Below are positions 6,830-14,028 of a DNA stretch of 24,539 nucleotides, one piece after another. The translations under genes and the position numbers were made by a program. The notes beneath the pieces were generated by a model, which saw only the letters and a list, made by a program, of their open reading frames with translations, ran no database searches and had not been told where the DNA came from. Within the stretch, counting starts at the first letter, position 1. The number at the start of each line of letters is the position of its first letter. This DNA is from an uncultured Fusobacterium sp. (lineage in GTDB: Bacteria > Fusobacteriota > Fusobacteriia > Fusobacteriales > Fusobacteriaceae), in contig UQOH01000028.1 of the NCBI GenBank assembly GCA_900542625.1, forward strand, positions 1-24,539, read 5' to 3'.

Positions 6830-8944
6830 ATGAAAAAATACAGTATTGCAGCATGCTTATTCATTAGTTCATGTTTATTAGCAGAAGATGTGAAGTTAGA
6901 TAAAAGTATTATCAATCCGGACTACATAGAGATTGAAAAGCTGAAGTCAACTAAAAATGTAATAGTTGTAAATAAGCAGGATATAGAACAAAAAGGATAT
7001 ACTTCTGTATCACAGGTTTTAAATGATGTTCCCGGAATTACTGTTGGAACATCAAATTGGGGAGAAATAGATATAAGAGGACAAGGAAGTGATCAGGCAG
7101 CTAAAAATATTCAGGTTATGGTTGACGGAGCTCCGATTACTACTTTAGTAAATCATCCTCACTCTACAAACTATGATATTGTTCCTGTTGAACAAATTGA
7201 AAAAATTGAAATTATTCCTGGCGGAGGATCTGTATTATATGGAAATGGGACATCAGGAGGAGTAATAAATATTACAACAAATTTAAAATCTATGGAGAAA
7301 CCTGTAAACAAAGCAGGGTATGAATTTACAATAGATAAAGAGAAAAAGTTTTATACAAATGTAGGAACGAAAATAAATGATAATCTTACAGTTCAGCTTA
7401 ATTATTCAAAAAGTGAAAAAGATTGGTATTTTGTTGACACCTATAGTGACACTCAATATTTTTCAGGAGGATTAAATTATAAAATTTCTGACAGACAAAA
7501 CTTAAGTTTTAAATATAGTTATTTTGAAGAAGAGGGACAATTTATAAAAAATGTAACAAAAGAAAATTTAGAAAAATATGGAGAAAATTATAGACCTTCA
7601 TACAGTACAATTACAACAGGATTAGATGAACACGGAGTGAAACAGACTATATCAAAAAGAAGATATCTTTCAAGTGACAGAGAAGAAAATAACTATAAAT
7701 TAAGTTATATTTATCAAATAAGTGATGATATATCTTTTATGATTGATGGTTTTAAAAACAAAGGGTATTTTACAAATAATCAATATGATGATAATCAAAA
7801 AATGAATCAGGAAACAATAGGAACGAAAGCTAAACTTAATATTAATTATGGAGAAAAAAGCAGTTTTTTATTAGGAACAGATTATTTTAAACAAAAAGCT
7901 GATTTAAAATATAAAGATTATAAAATGAAAAAAGATGATAGCGGAAAACCTATTAAATACAATGGAAAATATACATATGATGAAATTGAGCGTAAATTTG
8001 AATATGAAAGATTTGTAAAAGCTTTGTATTTTATGAATATTTATAAAATCAGCAATTTTGAATTTACTCAAGGAATAAGATATGATATTACAGATTGGTC
8101 TTTTAATAAAAATGCAGCAGATGGACAAGGAAGTGATACAAGAACTTCAAAAAATAAAAACTATGAACTATCTGCCGGATATAATTATCGTGATACAGGA
8201 AAAATTTATATAAGATATGAAAGAGGATTTACAGGACCTGATGGAATACAAATTTCAGACAGAGTATTAGACAGCGATGGGAATAAAGTCTATAAAAAAA
8301 CAGAGGCAGAAGATGAAATTTTTAATATTTATGAAATCGGCTTAAGAGATTATATCTTAGGTTCAGCTGTAAGTTTAACAGGATTTTACACAACTACTGA
8401 TAACCAAATGAATAGAGTTTATAGAAACGGAATAAAAGAATCTGTTACTGTAAATTATTTAGAAACAGAAAGATATGGTGCAGAACTTACTATGAATCAA
8501 AGAATTGGAAAATTTTCTTTTGAAGAAGGATATACTTATCTAAAAGGTAAAAGTAAATATAATAGCAAAGGAAAAGCGGCTGTTGCTGATGGGGATAAAA
8601 TAGACTGGACAGACAGCGGGCTTAAAAAAGTTCCAAAACATATGGTTTCTTTAAGAATGGATTATGATATAACTGATAATCTGGCAGTTGGAACTACTTG
8701 GAAATATACAGGAGGATATAATAATTTCTTGAAAGAAGCAGACAGAAATGAAGATAATTTAGTAAAATCTCATACTGTTGTAGATTTATCTATAAGATAT
8801 AATAATCCAAGTGGATTTAGCATTTATGGAGGAATAAATAATATCTTTAATGAAACATATTATGGATATGTTTCAGATGGTTTTTCTACTGTAATTCCTG
8901 AAGATGGAAGAACTTTTTATGCAGGGTGCAGTTATACTTTTTAA
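6830..8944 (+). CDS. TonB-dependent outer-membrane receptor
   Basis: The 704-residue protein has a signal peptide (about 1-18, ending LLA), a short N-terminal extension containing a TonB-box-like stretch, and a plug domain at about 40-160 (VSQVLNDVPGITV, IDIRGQG, VMVDGAPI, IEIIPGGGSVLYGNGTSGGVINI). A 22-strand-type barrel follows, with alternating aromatic strands and the standard C-terminal phenylalanine (GCSYTF). It imports a ligand such as haem, a siderophore or cobalamin using TonB energy. The region where haem receptors carry FRAP reads RGFTGPDGIQISDR, so haem is not proven. It is divergent from ybaN-exbB-exbD-tonB and upstream of hutX, which favours iron or haem. ATG 6830 has GGGG 7 bases before it. 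Confidence 0.93.
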   Translation: MKKYSIAACLFISSCLLAEDVKLDKSIINPDYIEIEKLKSTKNVIVVNKQDIEQKGYTSVSQVLNDVPGITVGTSNWGEIDIRGQGSDQAAKNIQVMVDGAPITTLVNHPHSTNYDIVPVEQIEKIEIIPGGGSVLYGNGTSGGVINITTNLKSMEKPVNKAGYEFTIDKEKKFYTNVGTKINDNLTVQLNYSKSEKDWYFVDTYSDTQYFSGGLNYKISDRQNLSFKYSYFEEEGQFIKNVTKENLEKYGENYRPSYSTITTGLDEHGVKQTISKRRYLSSDREENNYKLSYIYQISDDISFMIDGFKNKGYFTNNQYDDNQKMNQETIGTKAKLNINYGEKSSFLLGTDYFKQKADLKYKDYKMKKDDSGKPIKYNGKYTYDEIERKFEYERFVKALYFMNIYKISNFEFTQGIRYDITDWSFNKNAADGQGSDTRTSKNKNYELSAGYNYRDTGKIYIRYERGFTGPDGIQISDRVLDSDGNKVYKKTEAEDEIFNIYEIGLRDYILGSAVSLTGFYTTTDNQMNRVYRNGIKESVTVNYLETERYGAELTMNQRIGKFSFEEGYTYLKGKSKYNSKGKAAVADGDKIDWTDSGLKKVPKHMVSLRMDYDITDNLAVGTTWKYTGGYNNFLKEADRNEDNLVKSHTVVDLSIRYNNPSGFSIYGGINNIFNETYYGYVSDGFSTVIPEDGRTFYAGCSYTF

Positions 8945-8971
8945 AAAATAAATTTTTATTTATAAAAATAT

Positions 8972-9001
8972 TTGACAAACAAAATAAAAATATGATATAA
9001 A
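8972..9001 (+). promoter_or_regulatory. Promoter of hutX
   Basis: TTGACA (8972-8977) and TATAAA (8996-9001) are 18 bases apart, so transcription would start near 9008, about 165 bases before the gene. Confidence 0.7.
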
Positions 9002-9023
9002 ATATACGCTCATAAAATAAAAA

Positions 9024-9134
9024 TTTCATCCTTAACAACCACCATGTACAAGGAACTGAAAATCAATCCCTGACAACTTGTATGAAAGAAAAACAGGATT
9101 TACTTTCTTATTTGTAAATACCTGTTTTTCTTTT
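9024..9134 (+). promoter_or_regulatory. Structured hutX leader with an intrinsic terminator (candidate attenuator or riboswitch)
   Basis: Inside the transcribed leader TTTCAT (9024-9029) can pair with ATGAAA (9082-9087) and TACAAG (9047-9052) with CTTGTA (9077-9082), forming a two-helix element with a 17-base internal loop. Next comes a terminator: CAGG-ATTTAC (9094-9103) pairs with GTAAAT-A-CCTG (9114-9124), followed by TTTTTCTTTT. The stem can extend by pairing AAAGAAAAA with TTTTTCTTT. Its 5' arm from 9085 overlaps the 3' strand of the upstream helix, so the two folds compete. This is the layout of a terminator-controlled switch. The ligand is unknown, and no known riboswitch consensus was recognised. 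Confidence 0.55.
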
Positions 9135-9173
9135 GAAAAGTTTTTAAAAATTAAAAAGATAAAGGAGAAATTC

Positions 9174-9644
9174 ATGAAAGAAAAAATAAAAGAGATGCTG
9201 GAAAAAGATAACAAAATATCATTAAACAAAATTGCTGAAAATCTAGGAGTATCATACATAGAAGTTCTAAGAGAAAGTCCTTCTGTAAGAAAATATGATG
9301 TGGAAAAAATAGACGAGCTGTTTGAAATTTTAAGAAGCTGGGAAAAAGTTTTTCTTCTTGTGGTAACACCTGATTTTGTTCTGGAAATAAAAGATAAGTT
9401 TCCAAAAGGGTTTTATGCTCACGGCTATTTAAATTTTCATGATTTAAATTCTTCAATAGGAGGACATCTTACAGTTTCTGCAATTAAAGAAATTTTTCTT
9501 GTAACAGATATCATGTTTGGAAGAACAAGCTGTTCTGTTAAGTTTTTTGGGGAAAATGGAAAAGAGATATTTTCTGTTTATGTTCCGAGAGACGAAAAGA
9601 AAGAATTAATACAAAAGTGTCTTGAAGATTTTAATAATTTATAA
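9174..9644 (+). CDS. hutX: Haem utilisation cytosolic carrier protein, HutX/ChuX family
   Basis: The 156-residue product has an N-terminal helix-turn-helix-like stretch (ISLNKIAENLGVSYIEVLRESP, about 14-35). The fold of the HutX/ChuX/HuvX family follows, with landmarks FELRSWEKV-like at about 54-62, YAHGYLNFHDLNSSIGGHLTV at about 82-102, and CSVKFFGENGKEIFSVYVPRDE near the end. Family members bind haem in the cytosol and hand it to, or shield it for, the anaerobic haem-opening enzyme HutW/ChuW. ATG 9174 is chosen for its AGGAGA site; upstream codons in frame belong to the leader hairpin. No hutW is in the window. It follows a TonB-dependent receptor and has its own promoter and terminator. 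Confidence 0.82.
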   Translation: MKEKIKEMLEKDNKISLNKIAENLGVSYIEVLRESPSVRKYDVEKIDELFEILRSWEKVFLLVVTPDFVLEIKDKFPKGFYAHGYLNFHDLNSSIGGHLTVSAIKEIFLVTDIMFGRTSCSVKFFGENGKEIFSVYVPRDEKKELIQKCLEDFNNL

Positions 9645-9658
9645 AAGTATAAGTTTAC

Positions 9659-9703
9659 AAAGCTTTCTGTGATATTGAAAAATATCATAGGGAGCTTTTT
9701 TTT
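9659..9703 (+). terminator. Terminator of hutX
   Basis: AAAGCT (9659-9664) pairs with AGCTTT (9693-9698). The inner arms TGATATT and AATATCA lengthen the stem, and T residues run to 9703. Confidence 0.85.
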
Positions 9704-9752
9704 ATTAAGTATTTTTAAGAAAAATTAAAATTTAAAATAAATTCAAATTAAT

Positions 9753-9781
9753 TTGACAAAACAGATAAAAGAGATTATAAA
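9753..9781 (+). promoter_or_regulatory. Strong orphan promoter
   Basis: TTGACA (9753-9758) and TATAAA (9776-9781) are 17 bases apart. No gene begins before 10092. The stretch 9788-9918 has only a weak inverted repeat (ATATTAT near 9844 with ATAATAT near 9872), so it may drive a long leader or a small RNA. Confidence 0.55.
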
Positions 9782-9920
9782 TGAAGTATAAAGTACTGTA
9801 TTGAGTGATATAAAACAATCGCTAGTATTTCAAAACAGAAAGAATATTATCGTTTTAAAACATTAAAAGCAATAATATCAAAAAGTTTTTTGACAAATTA
9901 AATAAAGAAATAGAGAAGAG

Positions 9921-10020
9921 TGATAAAAAATTTTTTATAGTGATAAATTTTTTATCTCAATGAAAGGCTGAAAAATCTGGAGTTTGATAAAAAATTTTTC
10001 AGCGTGATAAAAAAATTATT
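9921..10020 (+). repeat. Four TGATAAA-type repeats, helically phased, upstream of the YheO-type regulator
   Basis: Copies of TGATAAA(A)nTTTTT begin at 9921, 9941, 9985 and 10005. Spacings are 20, 44 and 20 bases, near whole turns of the helix. The first two are palindromic (GATAAAAAATTTTTTAT; GATAAATTTTTTATC). The last touches the -35 at 10019. They look like operator sites. CTGAAAAAT (9968-9976) can also pair with ATTTTTCAG (9994-10002). Confidence 0.55.
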
Positions 10021-10048
10021 GACAAAACCTCTTAATTTGAGGTATTCT
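10019..10048 (+). promoter_or_regulatory. Promoter of the YheO-type regulator with an embedded dyad
   Basis: TTGACA (10019-10024) and TATTCT (10043-10048) are 18 bases apart. The spacer holds the dyad ACCTC (10027-10031) and GAGGT (10039-10043), a possible operator. Confidence 0.6.
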
Positions 10049-10091
10049 TGTATTGAAGATTAGTTACAAAAGTTTTAAAAAGAGGTAGGAT

Positions 10092-10754
10092 ATGACTAAA
10101 ATAGAACGAATCTTTGAGCAGTATAAAATTATGGGAGAATTTATATCCAGATGTTTTGGCAGCAATGTAGAAGTTGTACTGCATGATTTAAGAGATTTTG
10201 AACATTCGGGTGTAAAAATTTACAATAATTATATAAGCGGAAGAGATGACGGAGCACCAATGACAGAATTTGGTCTTAGTCTTTTAGAGAGCAAGGTTTA
10301 CGAAAAAGAAAACTTTATAACTAATTATAAAGGAGTAACAGGCGGGAAGATTTTAAGATCTTCAACACTGTTTATAAGAGATGATAAAGATAATCTTATT
10401 GGAATGCTTTGTGTAAACGTAGATATCACAAAGTATATTTCTATGAGTAAAGAACTGGAAAGTCTTGCATATTTCGGGCTTGATGAAAACTTATTGGAAA
10501 AGCCTAAGATGATAGCAGATTTCCCAAAATCAGTTAAAGAGATGATAAATGCTTCTCTTTCAAGCTATATATCAAGCAACGGATATGACTGGCAGAGATT
10601 AAATAAAGAAGAAAAACTTGATGTGATTCAAAAACTTAATGACAAAGGAATATTTAATCTGAGAGGCGGAATTTCAGAAGTTTCAGAGGCTTTAAAAATT
10701 TCGGAACCTACAATTTACAGATATTTGTATGAAGTAAGAAATAATAAAAAATAA
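10092..10754 (+). CDS. YheO-like PAS/HTH transcriptional regulator
   Basis: The 220-residue protein has the YheO-type PAS-like domain at about 5-120 (FGSNVEVVLHDLRDFEHS, then SSTLFIRDDKDNLIGMLCVNVDIT) and a C-terminal DNA-binding domain at about 170-216 ending in KISEPTIYRYLYEVR, a clear helix-turn-helix. The family includes DauR, a regulator of D-arginine use, and E. coli YheO; effectors are mostly unknown. A GAGGTAGG site precedes ATG 10092. It lies 89 bases before the porG-type gene on the same strand, so it may control the oxidoreductase operon or itself; that is inference. The repeats just upstream suggest autoregulation. Confidence 0.88.
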   Translation: MTKIERIFEQYKIMGEFISRCFGSNVEVVLHDLRDFEHSGVKIYNNYISGRDDGAPMTEFGLSLLESKVYEKENFITNYKGVTGGKILRSSTLFIRDDKDNLIGMLCVNVDITKYISMSKELESLAYFGLDENLLEKPKMIADFPKSVKEMINASLSSYISSNGYDWQRLNKEEKLDVIQKLNDKGIFNLRGGISEVSEALKISEPTIYRYLYEVRNNKK

Positions 10755-10843
10755 GCTCAGAATATTGGCAGAGCAGTAAGAAAAAATGGTTTTTTTACAG
10801 TCTGTCAAGTTCATATAGAAAATGAGGAAAAGGAGAAAAAAGG

Positions 10844-11419
10844 ATGAAAGATGTAGTAGAGATTAGATGGCATGGTAGAGGTGGACAAGGAGCTAAAACA
10901 GCATCACTTCTTTTAGCAGATTCTGCTTTCAATACAGGAATGTATGTTCAAGGATTCCCTGAGTACGGACCTGAAAGAATGGGTGCTCCAATAACTGCTT
11001 ACAACCGTATTTCAAAAGAAAGAGTTAGAGTACACTCTAACATTTATGAACCACAATTCGTAGTAGTAGTAGACGAAACATTACTTGCTAGTGTTGACGT
11101 AACTAAAGGATTAAAAAAAGAAGGAGCTATTATTATTAACAGCTCTAAAACTCCAGCTGAATTAAGACATCTTTTAAAAGGATACGAAGGAAGAGTTTAT
11201 ACTTGTGATGCAAGAAAAATCTCTGAAGAATGTCTTGGAAAGAACTTCCCTAATACTCCAATGCTTGGAGCAATAGTTAAAGTAAGTGGAGTTATTGATG
11301 AAGAATTATTCTTATCATCAATGGAAGGATCATTTAAACACAAATTTGCAAGTAAACCTGAAGTACTAAAAGGAAATATGGAAGCTTTAGTACGTTCTAT
11401 GAAAGAGGTGAAAGAATAG
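10844..11419 (+). CDS. porG: 2-oxoacid:ferredoxin oxidoreductase, gamma subunit
   Basis: The 191-residue subunit has the family start EIRWHGRGGQGAKTAS (GRGGQG at 11-16), then FPEYGPERMGAP and the end typical of PorG/VorC. It helps bind CoA in the four-subunit enzyme that turns a 2-oxoacid, CoA and oxidised ferredoxin into acyl-CoA, CO2 and reduced ferredoxin. It is the first gene of gamma-delta-alpha-beta, with one base to the next gene. The GGAGAAAAAAGG before ATG 10844 is a good ribosome site. The genes use more C-ending codons (TTC, AAC, CAC) than their neighbours, as highly expressed genes do. The symbol assumes pyruvate rather than branched-chain oxoacids. Confidence 0.9.
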   Translation: MKDVVEIRWHGRGGQGAKTASLLLADSAFNTGMYVQGFPEYGPERMGAPITAYNRISKERVRVHSNIYEPQFVVVVDETLLASVDVTKGLKKEGAIIINSSKTPAELRHLLKGYEGRVYTCDARKISEECLGKNFPNTPMLGAIVKVSGVIDEELFLSSMEGSFKHKFASKPEVLKGNMEALVRSMKEVKE

Positions 11420-11420
11420 G

Positions 11421-11723
11421 ATGAAGAATAAACACGGAGTTAAAATCGAAGAAACTATGTCTTGGAAAGACATAACACCTGGTGGAATAGTATATGAATC
11501 AGGAACAGCTAAATACTTTAAAACAGGAGACTGGAGATCAAGAAAACCTATATTTATAGCAGACAAATGTAAACAATGTTTACTATGTGCACCAGTTTGT
11601 CCTGACTCTTCAATTCCAGTAGCAAATGGAGTAAGAGGAGAATTTGACTACGACCACTGTAAAGGTTGTGGAATATGTTATGAAGTGTGTCCATTCGACG
11701 CAATAGAACTTGTAAAAGAATAG
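11421..11723 (+). CDS. porD: 2-oxoacid:ferredoxin oxidoreductase, delta (2[4Fe-4S]) subunit
   Basis: The 100-residue subunit has two complete CxxCxxCxxxCP motifs with cysteines at 50, 53, 56, 60 and 80, 83, 86, 90, binding two [4Fe-4S] clusters that pass electrons to ferredoxin. The N-terminal part (SWKDITPGGIV, TGDWRSRKP) is typical of PorD rather than a free ferredoxin. The AAAGAGGTGAAAG ribosome site lies inside the end of porG. Confidence 0.93.
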   Translation: MKNKHGVKIEETMSWKDITPGGIVYESGTAKYFKTGDWRSRKPIFIADKCKQCLLCAPVCPDSSIPVANGVRGEFDYDHCKGCGICYEVCPFDAIELVKE

Positions 11724-11740
11724 TTTGGGAGGAAAAATTA

Positions 11741-12922
11741 ATGAGTATAAAAGAAAGAATGTCAGGTAACGAAGCCATAGCAATTGCTATGAGACAAATA
11801 AATCCAGATGTAATTCCAGCTTTCCCTATCACACCATCAACAGAAATACCTCAATATTTCTCTCAGTTCGTAGCAGATGGAAAAGTTGATACAATCTTCG
11901 TTCCAGTTGAATCTGAGCATAGTGCTATGTCAGCAGCTATTGGTGCAGAAGCAGCAGGAGCAAGAACATTTACAGCTACATCTTCTTGCGGATTGGCTTT
12001 AATGTGGGAAATGCTTTATGTAGCAGCATCTTCAAGATTACCAATCACATTAGCTTGTGTAAACAGAGCTTTAACAGGACCAATCAACATCAACGCAGAC
12101 CATAGTGACTCTATGGGTGCAAGAGATGCTGGATGGATTCAAATATACAGTGAAACAAACCAAGAAGCTTATGATAACTTCATTCAAGGAGTTCTTATTG
12201 GAGAACATCCAGATGTACAGCTTCCAGTAATGGTTTGTCAAGATGGATTTATCACATCTCACGCTGTTGAAAACATAGAATTATTAGAAGACGAAGTAGT
12301 TAAAGAGTTTGTAGGAGACTACAACCCTGAAGATTACTTACTAAATGCAGAAAGACCAATAGCTCACGGACCTTATGATATTGAAAAATATTATATTGAG
12401 CACAAAAGATTACAAGCTCAAGGTATGATGAACGCTAAAAAAGTAATCCTTGAAATCGCTGAGAAATTTGAAAAAATTTCTGGAAGAAAATATGGATTCT
12501 TTGAAGAATATAAATTAGAAGATGCAGATGCAGCTATGGTTATAATCAACTCTTCAGCTGGAACAGCTAAAGAAGTTGTTGACCAAATGAGAGAAGAGGG
12601 TAAAAAAGTCGGAGTATTAAAAATCAGAGTATTCAGACCATTCCCTATGAAAGAAATTGCTGAGGCTCTTAAACACGTTGGTATCGTAGCAGTAATGGAT
12701 AAATCTGAAGGATTCAGTGCTTGCGGAGGACCAGTTTTTGCTGAAACTAGATCTGCTCTATATGATGTAGCAAACGGACCAAAAATGGTTAACTACATTT
12801 ATGGATTAGGTGGAAGAGACGTTACAGTTGAAAGCTTAAGCTCAGTATTTGAAACTATACTAGCTGAAAAAGACAGCAGTGAACCATTAGAAACATACAG
12901 ATATCTAGGTGTAAGAGAATAG
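11741..12922 (+). CDS. porA: 2-oxoacid:ferredoxin oxidoreductase, alpha subunit
   Basis: The 393-residue subunit has the PorA core: GNEAIAIAMRQINPDVIPAFPITPSTE at about 10-35, VESEHSAMSAAIGAEAAGARTFTATSS at about 64-90, and a C-terminal domain with IINSSAGTAKEVVDQMR and VLKIRVFRPFP. It supplies part of the thiamine diphosphate site and substrate pocket. The similarity I see is to pyruvate-type PorA. ATG 11741 follows GGGAGG; a longer in-frame reading would overlap porD with no conserved residues. 11 bases separate it from porB. Confidence 0.93.
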   Translation: MSIKERMSGNEAIAIAMRQINPDVIPAFPITPSTEIPQYFSQFVADGKVDTIFVPVESEHSAMSAAIGAEAAGARTFTATSSCGLALMWEMLYVAASSRLPITLACVNRALTGPININADHSDSMGARDAGWIQIYSETNQEAYDNFIQGVLIGEHPDVQLPVMVCQDGFITSHAVENIELLEDEVVKEFVGDYNPEDYLLNAERPIAHGPYDIEKYYIEHKRLQAQGMMNAKKVILEIAEKFEKISGRKYGFFEEYKLEDADAAMVIINSSAGTAKEVVDQMREEGKKVGVLKIRVFRPFPMKEIAEALKHVGIVAVMDKSEGFSACGGPVFAETRSALYDVANGPKMVNYIYGLGGRDVTVESLSSVFETILAEKDSSEPLETYRYLGVRE

Positions 12923-12933
12923 GAGGAAATTCA

Positions 12934-13872
12934 ATGGCATATAATTTAAAAGAAGTAATGAATAAGCCTGAAAGACTAACTGGTGGACAAAGAATGTGTG
13001 CTGGTTGCGGAGGTCCAATAGCAGTTAGAACAGTTTTAAGAGCTTTAAAACCTGAAGATCATGCAGTAATATGTAGTGCTACAAGCTGTCTTGAAGTATC
13101 TACATTCTTATATCCATATGTAGCTTGGACAGATTCATTTATCCACTCAGCATTTGAAAATGCTGCTGCAACAATCAGTGGTGTTGAAGCTGCTTACCAA
13201 GTATTACATAAAAAAGGTAAAGTAAAAGAAACTTATAAATTCATCGCATTTGGTGGAGATGGTGGAACATACGATATCGGATTCCAATCTTTATCAGGAG
13301 CAATGGAAAGAGGACATGACATGGTTTATGTATGTTACGACAACGGAGCTTACATGAACACTGGTATCCAAAGATCTTCTGCAACACCTCACTTTGCTGA
13401 CACAACTACTACTCCAGTAGGAAAAGAAAGCAATGGTAAAATGCAGTCTAAAAAAGATCTTCCTGCTATAATGGCAGCTCACAACATTCCATATGTTGGA
13501 CAATCAACTTTCATCGGAAACATGAAAGACCTTTATGAAAAAGCTGAAAGAGCTATTTATACTGAAGGAGCAGCATTCCTTGCAGTAATGGCACCATGTC
13601 CAAGAGGATGGAGATACAGCGAAGAGAAAATGATGAAAATATGTAAATTAGCAGTAGAAACTTGCTACTGGCCTTTATATGAAGTAATCGACGGAGAATG
13701 GAAACTTTCTTATAAACCAAAAAATAAACTTCCTATCACAGATTTCTTAAAGGAACAAGGAAGATTTAAACACTTATTCAAAAAAGGAAATGAACATCTG
13801 TTAGAGCAATTCCAAGCTGAAGTTGACTTAAGATGGGCAAGACTTTTAAAAAGATGCGGAGAGGAAGCATAG
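12934..13872 (+). CDS. porB: 2-oxoacid:ferredoxin oxidoreductase, beta (thiamine diphosphate) subunit
   Basis: The 312-residue subunit has the thiamine diphosphate/Mg motif GGDGGTYDIG (Asp109) with the partner asparagine in CYDNGAYMNTG (Asn137). CAGCG at 22-26 and further cysteines, including APCPRGW, match the [4Fe-4S] site of PorB. It completes the four-subunit set. AGGAGG precedes ATG 12934. Many fusobacteria also have a one-chain pyruvate:ferredoxin oxidoreductase, so this enzyme could serve another oxoacid. Confidence 0.93.
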   Translation: MAYNLKEVMNKPERLTGGQRMCAGCGGPIAVRTVLRALKPEDHAVICSATSCLEVSTFLYPYVAWTDSFIHSAFENAAATISGVEAAYQVLHKKGKVKETYKFIAFGGDGGTYDIGFQSLSGAMERGHDMVYVCYDNGAYMNTGIQRSSATPHFADTTTTPVGKESNGKMQSKKDLPAIMAAHNIPYVGQSTFIGNMKDLYEKAERAIYTEGAAFLAVMAPCPRGWRYSEEKMMKICKLAVETCYWPLYEVIDGEWKLSYKPKNKLPITDFLKEQGRFKHLFKKGNEHLLEQFQAEVDLRWARLLKRCGEEA

Positions 13873-13978
13873 TTCCAAACCAATAGAGAAATAAAGCAAA
13901 AGTTAATACTAAGAAAATTAATAAAGATATAAGTTTTAAGAAACATTTTACGAACTCGTTTAATTAGTAGTTATAGTA

Positions 13979-13995
13979 TATGAATAACATTCATA
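13979..13995 (+). promoter_or_regulatory. Palindrome before the nhaC-type gene
   Basis: TATGAAT and ATTCATA are separated by AAC, a perfect 7-3-7 dyad overlapping a TATA-rich -10-like stretch (13971-13980), 34 bases before the gene. It is a candidate operator in the only sizeable gap (156 bases) after porB; no clear terminator lies in that gap. Confidence 0.4.
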
Positions 13996-14028
13996 CTTGT
14001 AGGGAAACGCTATTAAAGGAGGGAATAT

